A DNA stretch of 64,000 nucleotides from positions 186,001-250,000 of the forward strand of contig JAFCMP010000112.1 in assembly GCA_017506865.1 (NCBI GenBank), given 5' to 3'. The DNA comes from Tribonema minus. Lineage: Eukaryota > Sar > Xanthophyceae > Tribonematales > Tribonemataceae. A program made the position numbers and the translations under genes. Each line of letters begins with the position of its first letter. Position 1 is the first letter of the stretch. The notes under the pieces were generated by a model. It worked only from the letters and a program-made list of their open reading frames with translations. It did no database searches and had not been told where the DNA came from. Below are positions 32,301 to 43,019 of the stretch, piece by piece.

Positions 32301-33740
32301 GCTGCCCAAGGTGGACACACGCCTTCTCTTGTTCAAAATCAGCTGCAGCGTAGCCTCCCCATACACACACAAGCACTGGTTATCTCGGTGTACAACAGTT
32401 GCAGTTCGTAGTACCTGTTTTGACTGCAGCAGCTGCTACTGCCGCCCTGCCCATGCAAGCGCATCGCCAGGCCACCCTCCATTACGCCTGATAGTGCAGA
32501 ATGAGCCACCCAGAGAGCGTCCAGGCTCTCTGTGGCGCTACTTATTGCTAGCAAGGGACGCTGCTGGTCCTGCACTTCAAATGCGCACTGTCTGGGAGCT
32601 CCAAGCACCCGGGCCCGAATAGCTATTTGTGCCCACCGGGCCCAAGTATGGACTCCTCATCCTCGTCGCCTGCATGGAGGCATGCAGCACAAGAAGGTGA
32701 TCGATAGGCCTGCTGCAGCACCGCATAATGTTTTCAGCAAGAGTCGGCATGGCAGGTGCGAGGGCGTTGGAGCCAGTAGGAAGAGCAAAATGGCTGAAAA
32801 CGAGCAGATGAAAACGGAGCCTTCTACTGTGGGCCCTGGTGTGATGCCCGCGCGAGCGTTAATTGGGGTCAGTTGCAATCACAACTTCAATCAAATCACC
32901 AATGCACACTTCAATCCAGACATTAAAGAATGAGAGGTTGAGCTCAAAGCAGTACTGTCAAACTTTGCGTTTTCACCAAGAGTAGGCATAGCAGGTGCTC
33001 TTCAGTAGCAGCAAGAAGTAAAAGCAAAAAAGCAAAACGGCCAGAAATGAACAGATTTGCGATTTTTCTAAAGCCGGAGTTTTCTTGCTGTACTGCCGTG
33101 CCGCTTGAGCTTTGATCTGTGCGAGCTCAGAGCATAACCTATACCATAGCTACATTTCACGCACAGATGAAATATGATCGTATGGGTTGACACTCTACTC
33201 ACCAAAGGCCATATACATTCACGCAAACAGCTTGCACGTTTGGACTAGGGGGAACTGAGAGCTTCACGTACTTCTTGCACGTCTCTACATATACATGAAT
33301 ACTCTACTTTGATCACTTTGTGAGCGTTCACAACTTCATGCGTAGTGTTTTTTCTGGAGGGGGGGGAGTGAGCCTGTACTTCAGCAGGTTTATGGCCACG
33401 GAGGATAGGAAACCCTCTTGCGGCAGTGTGGCATGAGAGTTGTTGCAATATTACTCCACGAATCTTGAAGGCTGAAACTGAGCAGACTGGCTTGTGGTTA
33501 TTTACACCTGGAGCCTTCTATGGCAGGCCGTTACGCAACACTGTGGCGACTGGTCATTGCGTAGCGCTGCCAGCGTGAGTTTGCACGCTGTAAGCCTAGG
33601 TGTGAATGCCTTACCCTATAAGGCGTGGTAATCCCCCTTGGCAGCTACATTCCTGCTACAATCGGCTTAAGCATCTTCTTTTTGAGCTCATTTTTTTGTG
33701 AAAGAACATCCTGTTGCATGCTCTGCGCTACCGCAATGTT
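29362..33740. other. No gene firmly recognised
   Basis: This is a long stretch with short ORFs. Small local duplications occur at 30198-30310 (GAATGGCATGGCAGGTTTG / GAGTGGCATGGCAGCTTTG) and 31029-31092 (CCTGGCGACATGCTGCAACA twice). A minus-strand frame at 32450-32608 (APRQCAFEVQDQQRPLLAIS, then LDALWVAHSALSGVMEGG) looks protein-like and could be an exon, but its splice sites are not clear. Confidence 0.4.
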
Positions 33741-33744
33741 TTTA

Positions 33745-33986
33745 TTCAGTGTACAGCAGTCTCGCAATTCTATGCCGGTGGATTTTATGCACGTTCGGAT
33801 TTTGTGCCGGTCATTTTGAGCGAACCCACAAAAAAATAAAATCCCCAGAGAGTGCCGAAAAGTGAATAGCACTGACATGCAGGCTGTTCGGGAGAGTCAG
33901 TGCCATTTCGATCTTATGCCGCTTCGGATTTTATGCCGGTTTTCTCAGCGGGGACCGGTCCAGCATAAAATCGCGAGTGCACTGTA
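33745..33986. mobile_element. MITE-like element with TIRs and a TA duplication
   Basis: The left end TTCAGTGTACAGCAGTCTCG and the reverse complement of the right end (TACAGTGCACTCGCGATTTT) form imperfect terminal inverted repeats. Both sides are flanked by TA (33743-33744 and 33987-33988), as for Tc1/mariner-type insertions. Inside, the motif TTCGGATTTTATGCCGGT recurs several times in subterminal positions. The element is 242 bp long and has no coding capacity. Confidence 0.55.
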
Positions 33987-33989
33987 TAC

Positions 33990-35600
33990 TAGGTGAAGCG
34001 CCAGCATGCAAGTGGTTGTGCACAAGCGGAACATGAATGGCTTTCGTGCTCAATACCTCATCCTCTGGTGAAAAAGTGCAGCAAATCCTTTGTATTATGT
34101 GGCAGCACAATGCGCCAGAAGGCGCAAAGTGTGGATGCAGTAGTAAGCCTTTCCCTCAGACGCCCTGCTGCTGCTGCGCTGTGATGTGGCTCTCGTCACA
34201 GTACCGCAATGAGTTCATCGCACATCTTGAGAATTTCTACAAGACGGTGTTGTCACACTCGCAAGCGGGTTTGAATGGCAACAGGCGGTCCTGCTCAGCC
34301 AAAAGCAACAAACCACAAGGCAACTCCTTTGACGCAAGTCAACAAAACCACAAACTAATGCGTCTGCGTCATGGCCTTCATGGCATCGTAAGGCCGTGAG
34401 AATGCAACGCGTGTCTGTGTCATGCTGGAGCTCTCCATTTGATGATGATATTGGTACCTCGCATGTGCAAGTCAAGTTACAAACTCATGAGGAACTAACA
34501 ATCCATCAACAACAGTGTACAACAACCACTCGCGTGATTTGCGTCAGAGCTGTTGTGCGCAATTGAAGCTCAGCAGCAGCTCAGTCTCCATGTTCATCAG
34601 GGCAAGAGCCGCGAAGTACACAAGAGTTCAGGCAGACAGATGCTGCAGTTATGAGCAGCTTTGAACAACCGCGCCATAGCGTGAATGACGATTGTAAAGC
34701 AGCAACGACAGGAGCACGCGATCAGCACAGCAGCCTGCTGCTGCAGAAAGCCAGCATCACTCTACAAGGTTGCCAGCAGCGATAAAACGAGCCACTCGTA
34801 CTTCGCAGTAGTAGCAGCAGCACCACCACCGGCAGCAGCAGTAGCAGCATTGCAGCACTTGTGCAATTGACAGCAGCAGCAGCTCTGATCGAAGCAATTC
34901 TGGGCTGCTGCTACCAGCCACGAGTCCTCAGGCAGTAGGCAAGAAAGAGTACACAGACTTTCCTGGCATCAGCATATTTTGCTGTTGTAGCAGCAGCAGC
35001 AGCAACAGCATCCAGTTCGTGTTTACTCTTGTTCTGGCTGCCGATTTGATTGCTACTGCCGCACGCCGGTGCAGCGCTGTACGTGTTCTTTCAAAACTTT
35101 CAAGGTGATACGAAGCAGGTATATTGGCCACAGCACGTCACCCCAACACGGTTGTGATGTTTTTCTCGTGCCCAAATAGTACCACTGCTGCCTGATCTTC
35201 GCATCGCTGCTGAAGGGATGTACACAATAGTCATCCACGCAGACAAGGCAACGCTGTCTCTGCAGCAGGCAATGGTTCTCGGCGGCCATCGCCTGATATA
35301 AGCTGATGCAACACTATGAACGCGAGGTACGCACCTGAGTTTGTGGGTAGACACCTGGCCTTTAAGCGCACTCCTTTTCACCACTGATTCTAGCTGCCAG
35401 CCACCGTGTGCCTCCAGTGGTGGGTGGCGCAACGCCGTTGAATCCCTGCTACAGCATGTATGCAGACTTTTTCTAACCCTGAGCGATGCGGGGGCCGGTG
35501 AGTTCAACCTGTGTACGGAAGCGAGATGGTCACGCTTGAGCTCACAGCAACCTCCACCCTTCACCCGCAACCCTCCACCCCTCACCCGCAACCCGCAAGC
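33990..35600. other. No gene recognised; CAG-rich
   Basis: Several CAG/GCA clusters (34720-34900, 34985-35015) produce long low-complexity frames. I find no conserved domain or convincing exon. Confidence 0.4.
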
Positions 35601-35642
35601 CTGAGATGAACGCTTGCTGACTTATTTTCCATCTTCAAGTAA

Positions 35643-37487
35643 GTGGCGGCGACCCTTCGTGCCCCCGGCACCGACCGCCTGGTTGCGGAGCTTGTGCAGA
35701 TGGAGGATGTGCAGGCTGCCTTCTCCATTCTGCGTCTTGCCGTCCCCGCCCGCGCAGGGCATGTCTCGCGCAATACAGCGCCATCCCTCACGCACGAGGA
35801 GCTACGGCGCTTCGACGCCATCACGCTAGCGGCCGTGGCCGCGCTGGCGCAGGAGCCATCGGCGGGTCTTACGCCGCCGGCCCACCAGCGCGCGCCGGCG
35901 GCGGGTGACGATTGCCGCGGCCCGCCGGCGGTTTCGGCGGCGGCGGCGCCGCCCTCTCTGTGGGCGGCGGCAGTGGCATGGGTACGCGGCGCCGACTGGG
36001 GTGGCGAGGCCCCAGTGACGCTACCAGCACATCAGCAGGTACGCGTGCATCTGCGGCTGGGGAGTGGTGGCTTTGGCGTGCTGGGCGCGGCGCCCCGTGC
36101 ATGTGCCGCATTTGCTGCACGTTCCCTCGAGTGCATGGGGCCGGCACTGGCGGCATTTCCAGTCGCGGCACGCAGCCGCGTCCTAGAGCATGCCCGCTAT
36201 GGCTTCACCTTCACCCAGATAGCTACCTGCCTGCAGCAGCTGCGCAGCGGCAGCGATGAGGCTGCAGCGGCCCTCGCACTGCTCCTGCCCACGGTCTGGT
36301 ACCAGGACTGGCGCCAGGACGACGGCGCATGGCGGGCGCTGCGCGATCTGCTGCAACGGGCAGGCGGAGCTGCGGGGCCGGGCATGCGGACTCGCGCCGG
36401 CGCGCGCCGCGCTGCTGCGCCAGCGGTGGCGCGCGAGCCAGGCTCTGCCCAGGCCCCGCCGGCCGCCGTGCTGCCGCGGCGTCAAGCGGCGCTATCACGG
36501 GTGCTAGACGCAGCGCTCGCCGCCACGCAGCTGCGTCGGCTTGAAGCAGCAAATGCGTTGGAAGCAGTCGCGGCGTGGCGCAGCGGCGCCTCTAAGGGGG
36601 CCATGGGTTTCTTGGCGCAATTGCCGAGCACTGACCCAGCGGAGACCATGTCCCCGCCGGAATTCCGCGAGACGCTGCGGCGCCACCTGGGCGTGGAGCG
36701 CCCCGCCCCCGCTGCGGCGCGGTGCCCCAAGTGCCATAGACCAGTGGACTCGGGTGCCCACCTGCGCCGCTGCACACAAGGGCTTAACGTCACGCGACAC
36801 AACTTGCTCGCAGACGCGCTCTTTCAGCTGCTCAAGCAGGTGGCCCACCTCCGCGGTCTCGACCGGGACACCCTTGCCCCCTTCCGCCGCTACGCGGCGC
36901 GCCACGGGTTCAACAAGTTCATGGACATCGTCTTTGGCAGCAACCAGGTCTGCCTTCCAGTCCCTAAAGTGCAGCCGAGCGCCGACGCGGTAGCAGCAGG
37001 CCGGTGCACTAAACTGCGCGGCGGCTTTGAAGTAGCTTGTTGCATAGACGTCACCATACGTGACAGCTCATGCCCCTCCCGCCTCCGTCAGGCTCAGGGG
37101 GGCGCGCGCGATGTGCAGCGCGTGCTTGAATCGGCTTCGCAGGAAAAGATAGACACATACGTAGTCTCAGGGGCCCTGGACCCCACTACACACACCCTAT
37201 TTTCCGCAGCCTTTGACCACTTCGGCGCTATGTCACGCGACACCCAAGCGCTGCTACACGCACTCGCCGAGCAGAGCTCGCAGGGCAGCTACAATCTCGC
37301 GCAGCGCGTTGCCTTCTGGCGCCGCCGCACCTCCCTCGCGCTACAGCGCGCGCTCACACGTGTCGTGATCGACAACTGGAACGCAGTCATTGCCCCTGAT
37401 GGCGACGTCAGCGCTTACCGCCGCATCGCACTGTTGCAAGTGCCGCGGCCCTCGCCGGCCAGCGCCGAACCGCCGGCTCCTCCGTAG
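35643..37487 (+). CDS. 5'-truncated non-LTR retroelement: post-RT region, CCHC finger, endonuclease
   Basis: The frame opens right after a TAA (35640-35642), with no ATG near, and runs 614 codons to the TAG at 37485-37487. Residues 1-350 are Ala/Arg-rich and match the post-polymerase region of the 54.9-kb element in pattern (RLGSGGFGVLGAAPRACAAF against RRGGLGMPLLGLLAPAAY). A CCHC finger follows (C361, C364, H373, C377; CPKCHRPVDSGAHLRRC), then the restriction-like endonuclease with FMDIVFG (D428) and CCIDVTIRD (D469), and a helical C-terminus. All polymerase motifs are missing. Abrupt 5' truncation is typical of target-primed reverse transcription. The GC-rich codon use differs from the surroundings. 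The copy probably cannot move by itself. Confidence 0.7.
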   Translation: MAATLRAPGTDRLVAELVQMEDVQAAFSILRLAVPARAGHVSRNTAPSLTHEELRRFDAITLAAVAALAQEPSAGLTPPAHQRAPAAGDDCRGPPAVSAAAAPPSLWAAAVAWVRGADWGGEAPVTLPAHQQVRVHLRLGSGGFGVLGAAPRACAAFAARSLECMGPALAAFPVAARSRVLEHARYGFTFTQIATCLQQLRSGSDEAAAALALLLPTVWYQDWRQDDGAWRALRDLLQRAGGAAGPGMRTRAGARRAAAPAVAREPGSAQAPPAAVLPRRQAALSRVLDAALAATQLRRLEAANALEAVAAWRSGASKGAMGFLAQLPSTDPAETMSPPEFRETLRRHLGVERPAPAAARCPKCHRPVDSGAHLRRCTQGLNVTRHNLLADALFQLLKQVAHLRGLDRDTLAPFRRYAARHGFNKFMDIVFGSNQVCLPVPKVQPSADAVAAGRCTKLRGGFEVACCIDVTIRDSSCPSRLRQAQGGARDVQRVLESASQEKIDTYVVSGALDPTTHTLFSAAFDHFGAMSRDTQALLHALAEQSSQGSYNLAQRVAFWRRRTSLALQRALTRVVIDNWNAVIAPDGDVSAYRRIALLQVPRPSPASAEPPAPP

Positions 37488-37842
37488 ATTTAGTTATTGC
37501 AAGCCCGATTTATCGTGCGCGCAGCCCATGCGGTCCAGGACATAATATACATCTTAAAGTATTGAAAAAAATCACTTGAAAAAAAAACAGTTTGCCGCAG
37601 GAAAACAAAAAGGTCGAGACCTGAAAAAAGTGAGCTTGCGGGTTGCGGGCGGATTGCGGCTAGCGGATGTGGGAATCACACAGTACAGGGACTGTCAGGA
37701 CACAGCTCACCTGGTCAGACAGCATCTGAGCACCACGGTGAGTTTGCACCTTCCATAGAGCGTTGCCGCGTTCAGCTATGCCCTTTTTTTTTGTGATTCA
37801 AGGTCAAGTATCTGTCTCTACCCGCTGCTGCACCCTGCAGAT
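37488..37842. other. 3' sequence of the retroelement and 5' sequence of the next gene
   Basis: A-rich patches (37564-37630) follow the retroelement stop. GCTTGCGGGTTGCGGG at 37632-37648 is the near reverse complement of CCCGCAACCCGCAAGC at 35586-35601, just before the retroelement ORF. From 37774 the sequence matches the upstream region of the gene at 43.0 kb (CAGCTATGCCC, a T-run, ATTCAAGGTCAAG) and ends in a shared acceptor, GCTGC(A/G)C(C/G)CTGCAG. Confidence 0.5.
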
Positions 37843-39609
37843 ATGCCTCCAGAGCCTCTGAACAAGGATCCGTACAAGTGCAGCGCCTACCGCCTGCAAT
37901 ACACCAGCGCCCTGCGACCGGCAGAGGCACAGGAGTTGGTGCTGCAAGCCGCGGCTCGAGTGCAATCCACAAGGGCTGTGGCGGAAGCGCCTGGTTATGT
38001 TGCCATCAATATGCCTAGCCGCAGCTGCAGAGCACATTATCAAGAAGTAGCTACCAAGCTGAGGGCGCAGTGCGGCGATACCGTCAGCCTTGTCCAGCCA
38101 GAGCAAGACAACAGGATTATCGGCCAGGAGGAGATCCGGCGAATTTTCGCTACAGCACCAGCAGCAATTGCTGCGCCCATGGTGTCGCTGCTACCGCTTT
38201 CACGGGCCCCTGGGGTCGCTGATGGCGCTATGGTGCCGGTTTCCATGAGAGGTGCAACCAGCATGTCGCTGGATCCAGACCTGTACCAGGCCTTCAATAG
38301 TCAACGCCTGCACGAGTTCATGGACAACAACCAGCGGCCGCAGAAGCAGTGGAACGGGTATATCATAAAGGTCTACTACACGCCCTTACTGTTCCAGCTG
38401 CGGCTGCCCGACAACCAATTTCAGCGCGTCTCCTACTTCAGGACGACGAGCGGTGAGCCAGAGTTCACCACAGCTGAGCACCTCTCAGACCACGCCACCA
38501 GTTGTGAGGGTTGGCATGTTGCGGAGTCCCACAGCCCAAGCAACCCAATGTGGCAAGAATTTCCGCATGCCGACAAGCATAACATCTGCGCGCGTATCCG
38601 CGAGACAACACTGCTGTGCAGTGTTGTAGGGGCTGCGGCAGTCGTGATATCCTCTCGCAGAGACTCGGTGCTGGCTCCGGACTTCTACTTGTTTGTGCAC
38701 CTGAAAAACGGATGCAGGCCAACACGCGATGGCATCATTTCATTCCTCGCGACTATGAAGAAGGTATCAGGGCGATTTCGAGTGCGGCTATTTCATACGC
38801 ATTTGCCGTCCGCCCGGTCTGGGTACCGATACAGCGTGCCAAAGGACAGCATGGGCGACCTGTGTGACGAGGGGTGGCTGATGGTGACGGATCAGGGGGG
38901 GGTGCGCACGCCATGGCCTGCAGCATCCGACGTTGAGGTGCCACAGGTGGTCGCTGCGAGGGGTTTCGGCTTGGACAACGCTGCCATGCTTGGCTGCATC
39001 ACGGAGGCAGCTACATGTAATGTGGCGCACGCGATCAAGTACGGCAGCGAACAGCAAGTGTGCGACGCAATCGTTGCACTCGCTCCCGGCGCCCCGCAAC
39101 AGGCGCTGGCGGTGCTGAAGCATCTCTTTGTGGAGCACGGCGCGGACGTGCTGGAGAAGGTGCTCGGCAGGTATGCGTGTGATGCAGCGAAGGAGGAGGC
39201 GGAGCAGCTGCGCGCCGGAATCGCAGCTGCAAAGCGGGAGGCGGAGGAGCTGCAGATTCAGCACAGCATAAATATTTCGGATGTGGGCAAACTGCGGGCG
39301 AGGCAGCATCAGGAGTGCCACACACTCAGAGCGGAACTGCAGCAACGGCAACAGGAGGTCGACATATTGCGAGCAATGCGGAGTGCATTGAGCGAAAAGA
39401 GGTATGACTTGTGGACAGAGCTGACAATGCAGTGTAAGGCTCGCGGCATCGTTACAGGCCAGTACACTGCAGAGAGCGATGCAATTTTTGAACAGGCTCA
39501 ACACAATGACGATCACCGCAGCCAACTGGCCAATGTCTTGAAGGAACAACAGCGGCTGAGGGAGCAATATGATGCAGCGCTAGAAAAGTGCGATATGATG
39601 CAGGACTAG
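37843..39609 (+). CDS. CSAYRL-family protein, intact, 588 residues
   Basis: It starts at the ATG two bases after a strong acceptor (CACCCTGCAG/AT), an arrangement shared with the 43.0-kb copy, so a 5'-UTR intron is likely. Residues 8-105 form the N-terminal module (DPYKCSAYRLQY ... NMPSRSCRAHYQEV ... IIGQEEIRRIF). Residues 106-145 are an Ala/Pro linker. Residues 146-400 are the conserved middle domain (HEFMDNNQRPQKQWNGYIIK, GWHVAESHSPSNPMWQEFPH, NGCRPTRDGI, SGYRYSVPKDSMGDL). From about 405 to the end there is a long coiled coil (ADVLEKVLGRYACDAAKEEA onward). There is no signal peptide, membrane segment or known catalytic motif. TGTAA occurs 25 bases after the stop. It lies 355 bp after the truncated retroelement on the same strand. 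Function is unknown; a DNA- or RNA-binding or structural role cannot be told from sequence. Confidence 0.8.
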   Translation: MPPEPLNKDPYKCSAYRLQYTSALRPAEAQELVLQAAARVQSTRAVAEAPGYVAINMPSRSCRAHYQEVATKLRAQCGDTVSLVQPEQDNRIIGQEEIRRIFATAPAAIAAPMVSLLPLSRAPGVADGAMVPVSMRGATSMSLDPDLYQAFNSQRLHEFMDNNQRPQKQWNGYIIKVYYTPLLFQLRLPDNQFQRVSYFRTTSGEPEFTTAEHLSDHATSCEGWHVAESHSPSNPMWQEFPHADKHNICARIRETTLLCSVVGAAAVVISSRRDSVLAPDFYLFVHLKNGCRPTRDGIISFLATMKKVSGRFRVRLFHTHLPSARSGYRYSVPKDSMGDLCDEGWLMVTDQGGVRTPWPAASDVEVPQVVAARGFGLDNAAMLGCITEAATCNVAHAIKYGSEQQVCDAIVALAPGAPQQALAVLKHLFVEHGADVLEKVLGRYACDAAKEEAEQLRAGIAAAKREAEELQIQHSINISDVGKLRARQHQECHTLRAELQQRQQEVDILRAMRSALSEKRYDLWTELTMQCKARGIVTGQYTAESDAIFEQAQHNDDHRSQLANVLKEQQRLREQYDAALEKCDMMQD

Positions 39610-39902
39610 ACAATTGCACACTGAAAAACTGCCTGTAATACGATGTGTACAAGATGTTCTGCCATGTCTAGTAGTAGTCATTTTTCTGTTGTGTGCGTTC
39701 GGCGCGGCTGCAAAGGTGCCTTTAATCCAGTTGCAGAGAAGCTGTTGATGCTTGCTTTGTCACAATGGTACGCATGTCATACCGCCTACATCTTACACAG
39801 CATCGTAGCATAAATTAAGGTAAGCCATCACCTGTCACATACAAAGCAGTGTAAGCATTATGTCACAGCTCGCCTCAACTTAGCCATTTGTCAATATTGC
39901 AG

Positions 39903-40031
39903 CGATGCAATTTACCAACAGGCTCCTCGACACAACGACAACCACTGCAGCCAACTGCACAATCTCTTGAAGGAAGCAAAGTGGCTGAGGGACCAGTATG
40001 ATGCAGTGCTAGAAAACCTGCAGATTGAATA
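39903..40031 (+). pseudogene. Duplicated last segment of the 37.8-kb gene
   Basis: After an acceptor-like CAATATTGCAG the frame reads SDAIYQQAPRHNDNHCSQLH, then LLKEAKWLRDQYDAVLENLQ and a TAG. This mirrors the last 43 residues of the gene just upstream (SDAIFEQAQHNDDHRSQLAN ... LREQYDAALEK). The 3' flank is also duplicated (CAGTCATTTTTCCGTTTTGCG against AGTCATTTTTCTGTTGTGTG). The offset is about 425 bp. It may be a dead tandem fragment or an alternative last exon; the intact reading frame and the acceptor leave the second possibility open. Confidence 0.7.
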
Positions 40032-40095
40032 GCTGCCTGTCATGCACTATGTGCTCTGTGATGTCAACTTCCAGTCATTTTTCCGTTTTGCGTTT

Positions 40096-43019
40096 GGCTT
40101 GAATTGCAACCAAGCCTTTAAGTCGATGTCATGTCATGTGGTGTTTGTGCGACCTTGCTCTGTCACTGGCGCGGTTTGCCGTGCTGCAGCTTACAAAAAC
40201 ATTAGACGGGCCAGGCCCTTGGTTTGATGCCGCACGTGTCGATAAGAATCGGATCAGATGTGCTAACAGTACGAGATCAGTCAGCAGGCAGCAACGAGCG
40301 TCATGCTGCTCCTGCTCCTGCTGCTCCTGGCGCTGCTGCTAATGGTGCTGTTGCAATTGATCGCTGAAATAGATTGCAGTACCTCGCCATCGTTCCGTGC
40401 ACGCAACAGCACAGCGTGAGGGCGCTCTTAGTAGCTGTTGTTTTTGTACGTGCTGCTGCTGCTTTCTCTTGTGCTCGTCAAGTAGTAGAGCATCATCAGC
40501 ATCAGGACAGCAAAACATGATTGGCAGCAATGGTGCCAGCTGGCAACGCCGACACTGGCTGCCCCATGTCCCTGAAAAACATGCCAGTACTTGTTGGTAA
40601 GCGCTGCTCATGCAGCAATGGCTACGTTTTTTTAACAGGTTCTTGAAGCAGTGCTGCTCGCTGCAATTGAAGTCTCTGAGCCCATCCCATAATATGTGCA
40701 CAGCTTGTGGTGTCGAGTGGCGCAATGTTATCATAGTGCGATGGCGGTAACAATCATACAGGCAGTTGTTTCTGACCATCTTAAAGTTGTGTCTCGCCTG
40801 TTCCAGGCTACGTCTCATCTGCCAGGCAGTGCTTCTTTGCTGCAATGAGGCCATCCTGTGGTATTGTGAGTGCGGACCCCTTCATGCGGCACGCGGCACA
40901 GGTGCTACCTGCACCACCTCTGCTCAACGCTATCTGGGCTGCTGAGTAGGAGGGCGCTTGATAGCAGTTTGGTGTGATACTCAGGCTAGCGCTGTAGTCA
41001 GCGCCAGGTACGTCGATAGCATGCATGAACTGCCACTGCAAAGGCAAAGGTGTTAATCAGTTTTGTGCTGATGTGTGTGGAATGAAGATCCAACATGGGC
41101 GCTTTTTGTAGGCACGAGTGACTTAATTTTCTACACGCACATTCATTTGCAGGTGCAAAACCCAAGTATCGCGAGGTTGCAGCCATGGTGTGCCAAATGT
41201 GCTGCCTGATTCACTCACCCACCATGCGCTACTGTCGCTGTTGCCTCTTGCTGCAAAAGGTGTTGTCAAGTCGGCAACGAAGTGGCCGGGTATGCATGCC
41301 CGACATATTTGCGAAGAATATGAGGTGATGAATGGTGAGTTCTTGTGTGATACTCAGCGACAAGTTGTGGACGAGGCCATTGTCTGGCATATTTAATGTT
41401 CTGACACGCTTGTGCACTACTGGCAAAGCTGGCAGTCGCAGGTGATGATGTTCTGACATGCTTGTGTACTTTTGGCAAAGCTGGCAGTGGCAGGTGATGA
41501 TATGAGGATGTGACTTCTCGAGCAGCAGCTGCTGCCTACAGCAGCAAAGCTTTACATAAACGAGTACTCTTCATTCAGCCATGCATCACAGTCCGACAAA
41601 GCTTGCTGCAGAAATCACTGCTTATCTCCTAATGCACTGCCTGTTGTCATGCACAGCGCATCACCGCCATGTCAGTTGCAGTGCACTGCTGCTGTCATGC
41701 CTTACTTACCGCGCACCACTTACACTTGCAGGCTGCCAGTCTCAACTGTCACTGGCAGCTTGGGCACAGGAAATGTGTTGGAAATGTAGGGTACACCTAC
41801 TACTTGGAGGCAGCCTCATAGACCACGTTGGTGTAAGTGCTGAGTGTGATGTCGCCATGACAACAATCATCATTCGTTGATGAGCATGCCAGCTGCTTTG
41901 ACCTGGACTCTGCTTCATCTTTATTGCTGCTCTCTCATTTTATTTCAGGCATATGCTTCTTGCACAAGTGATCACTCGAGCTGCTCGTGCTCAACGGTAC
42001 CAACTTGCTCTCTGTGGCCTATGCAGCAACAGCGCTATGAAGGGACTGGCGCTCCCTCACATGGGTAACTGAGGTTTCTTTGGAGCCAATTGCCTGCATC
42101 AACTGCGTTACAGCTGTGATTGAGCTCGTTATCACTTCGTAGCACAACAGCAATGATGGTGCCTGCCTGACGTGGTGTTTCAATGCATGTGCTGTATGAA
42201 GCGTAATGTCATCATTTCTCTTCGCCTCTGGTGCTCTCTGTTTTGCTGCTTGGTAATGCGTCAATGCTGCTGCCACATGCGGACTTGTGCTTGCAGTCTG
42301 TGTTGCTGCTGCACGTCATGCACCCGAGGGTTGCAACTACTGCCTGCTTCGCATGCTGCGTGCCACACATAGCATCTGCATCTGCCATCACTCACACGGA
42401 CTTGGCACTATCACCTGACTCCGGTCAAATGCTGCCTGACTCACACAATCGTGATGGCCATGACCACACAAACACGATGGGCAGAACAGCATGCGTGGGT
42501 GCAAGAAAGAATGAATACATTCTTGTTATACAGTCATGCATGCGCACAGACATCTGCATGGCAGTACAGGGCGTCACAATCTGCAGCATGGCAATCGAAC
42601 GCTTACAGTGGGTGACTGCAGCAAGAAACGCAAACAGCAAGCAAAGACTAGAATAATGCATTTGAGCGCCGACACATGGATGACTTATGAGGAGTATTGT
42701 CATGTGACAGCGTGTGTGCGGACTACTTGCTGTTGAGCTTCTTGCTGGTGCCTGCAGTGCTGCTTGGTGCACATTGGCCTGTCGTGGTCTTTCACCGTAG
42801 CGCTGCGGGGCTAGCACCACAACCTGCACCACCTGAGTCCCTGCACCCCTAAATATGCAGGATGCCTTTTTCATGACATTGGAGGCCACGGCACTATTGC
42901 TGCATGATGCGCACACATCAACAACTTTCATGACACTATCGCAGTCAAGAGGTCAAGCTGAATGCACACAACAGAACAAAACTTAAATTGAGACGACAGA
43001 ATATCTTGTACACATCACA
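40096..43019. other. No gene recognised
   Basis: Short ORFs, CTG-rich patches and a 52-bp tandem duplication (41401-41503, GTTCTGACA(C/T)GCTTGTG...GGCAGGTGATGAT) are present. I find no domain or well-supported exon. Confidence 0.4.

Noticed and set aside
35869-36993. Several alternative long frames inside the truncated retroelement
   Set aside because: GC-rich codons leave other frames open; only the 614-codon frame carries the CCHC and endonuclease motifs.
39035-39567. Minus-strand 259- and 96-residue frames over the 37.8-kb gene
   Set aside because: These are antisense shadows without homology to any other copy; the plus frame is conserved across the family.
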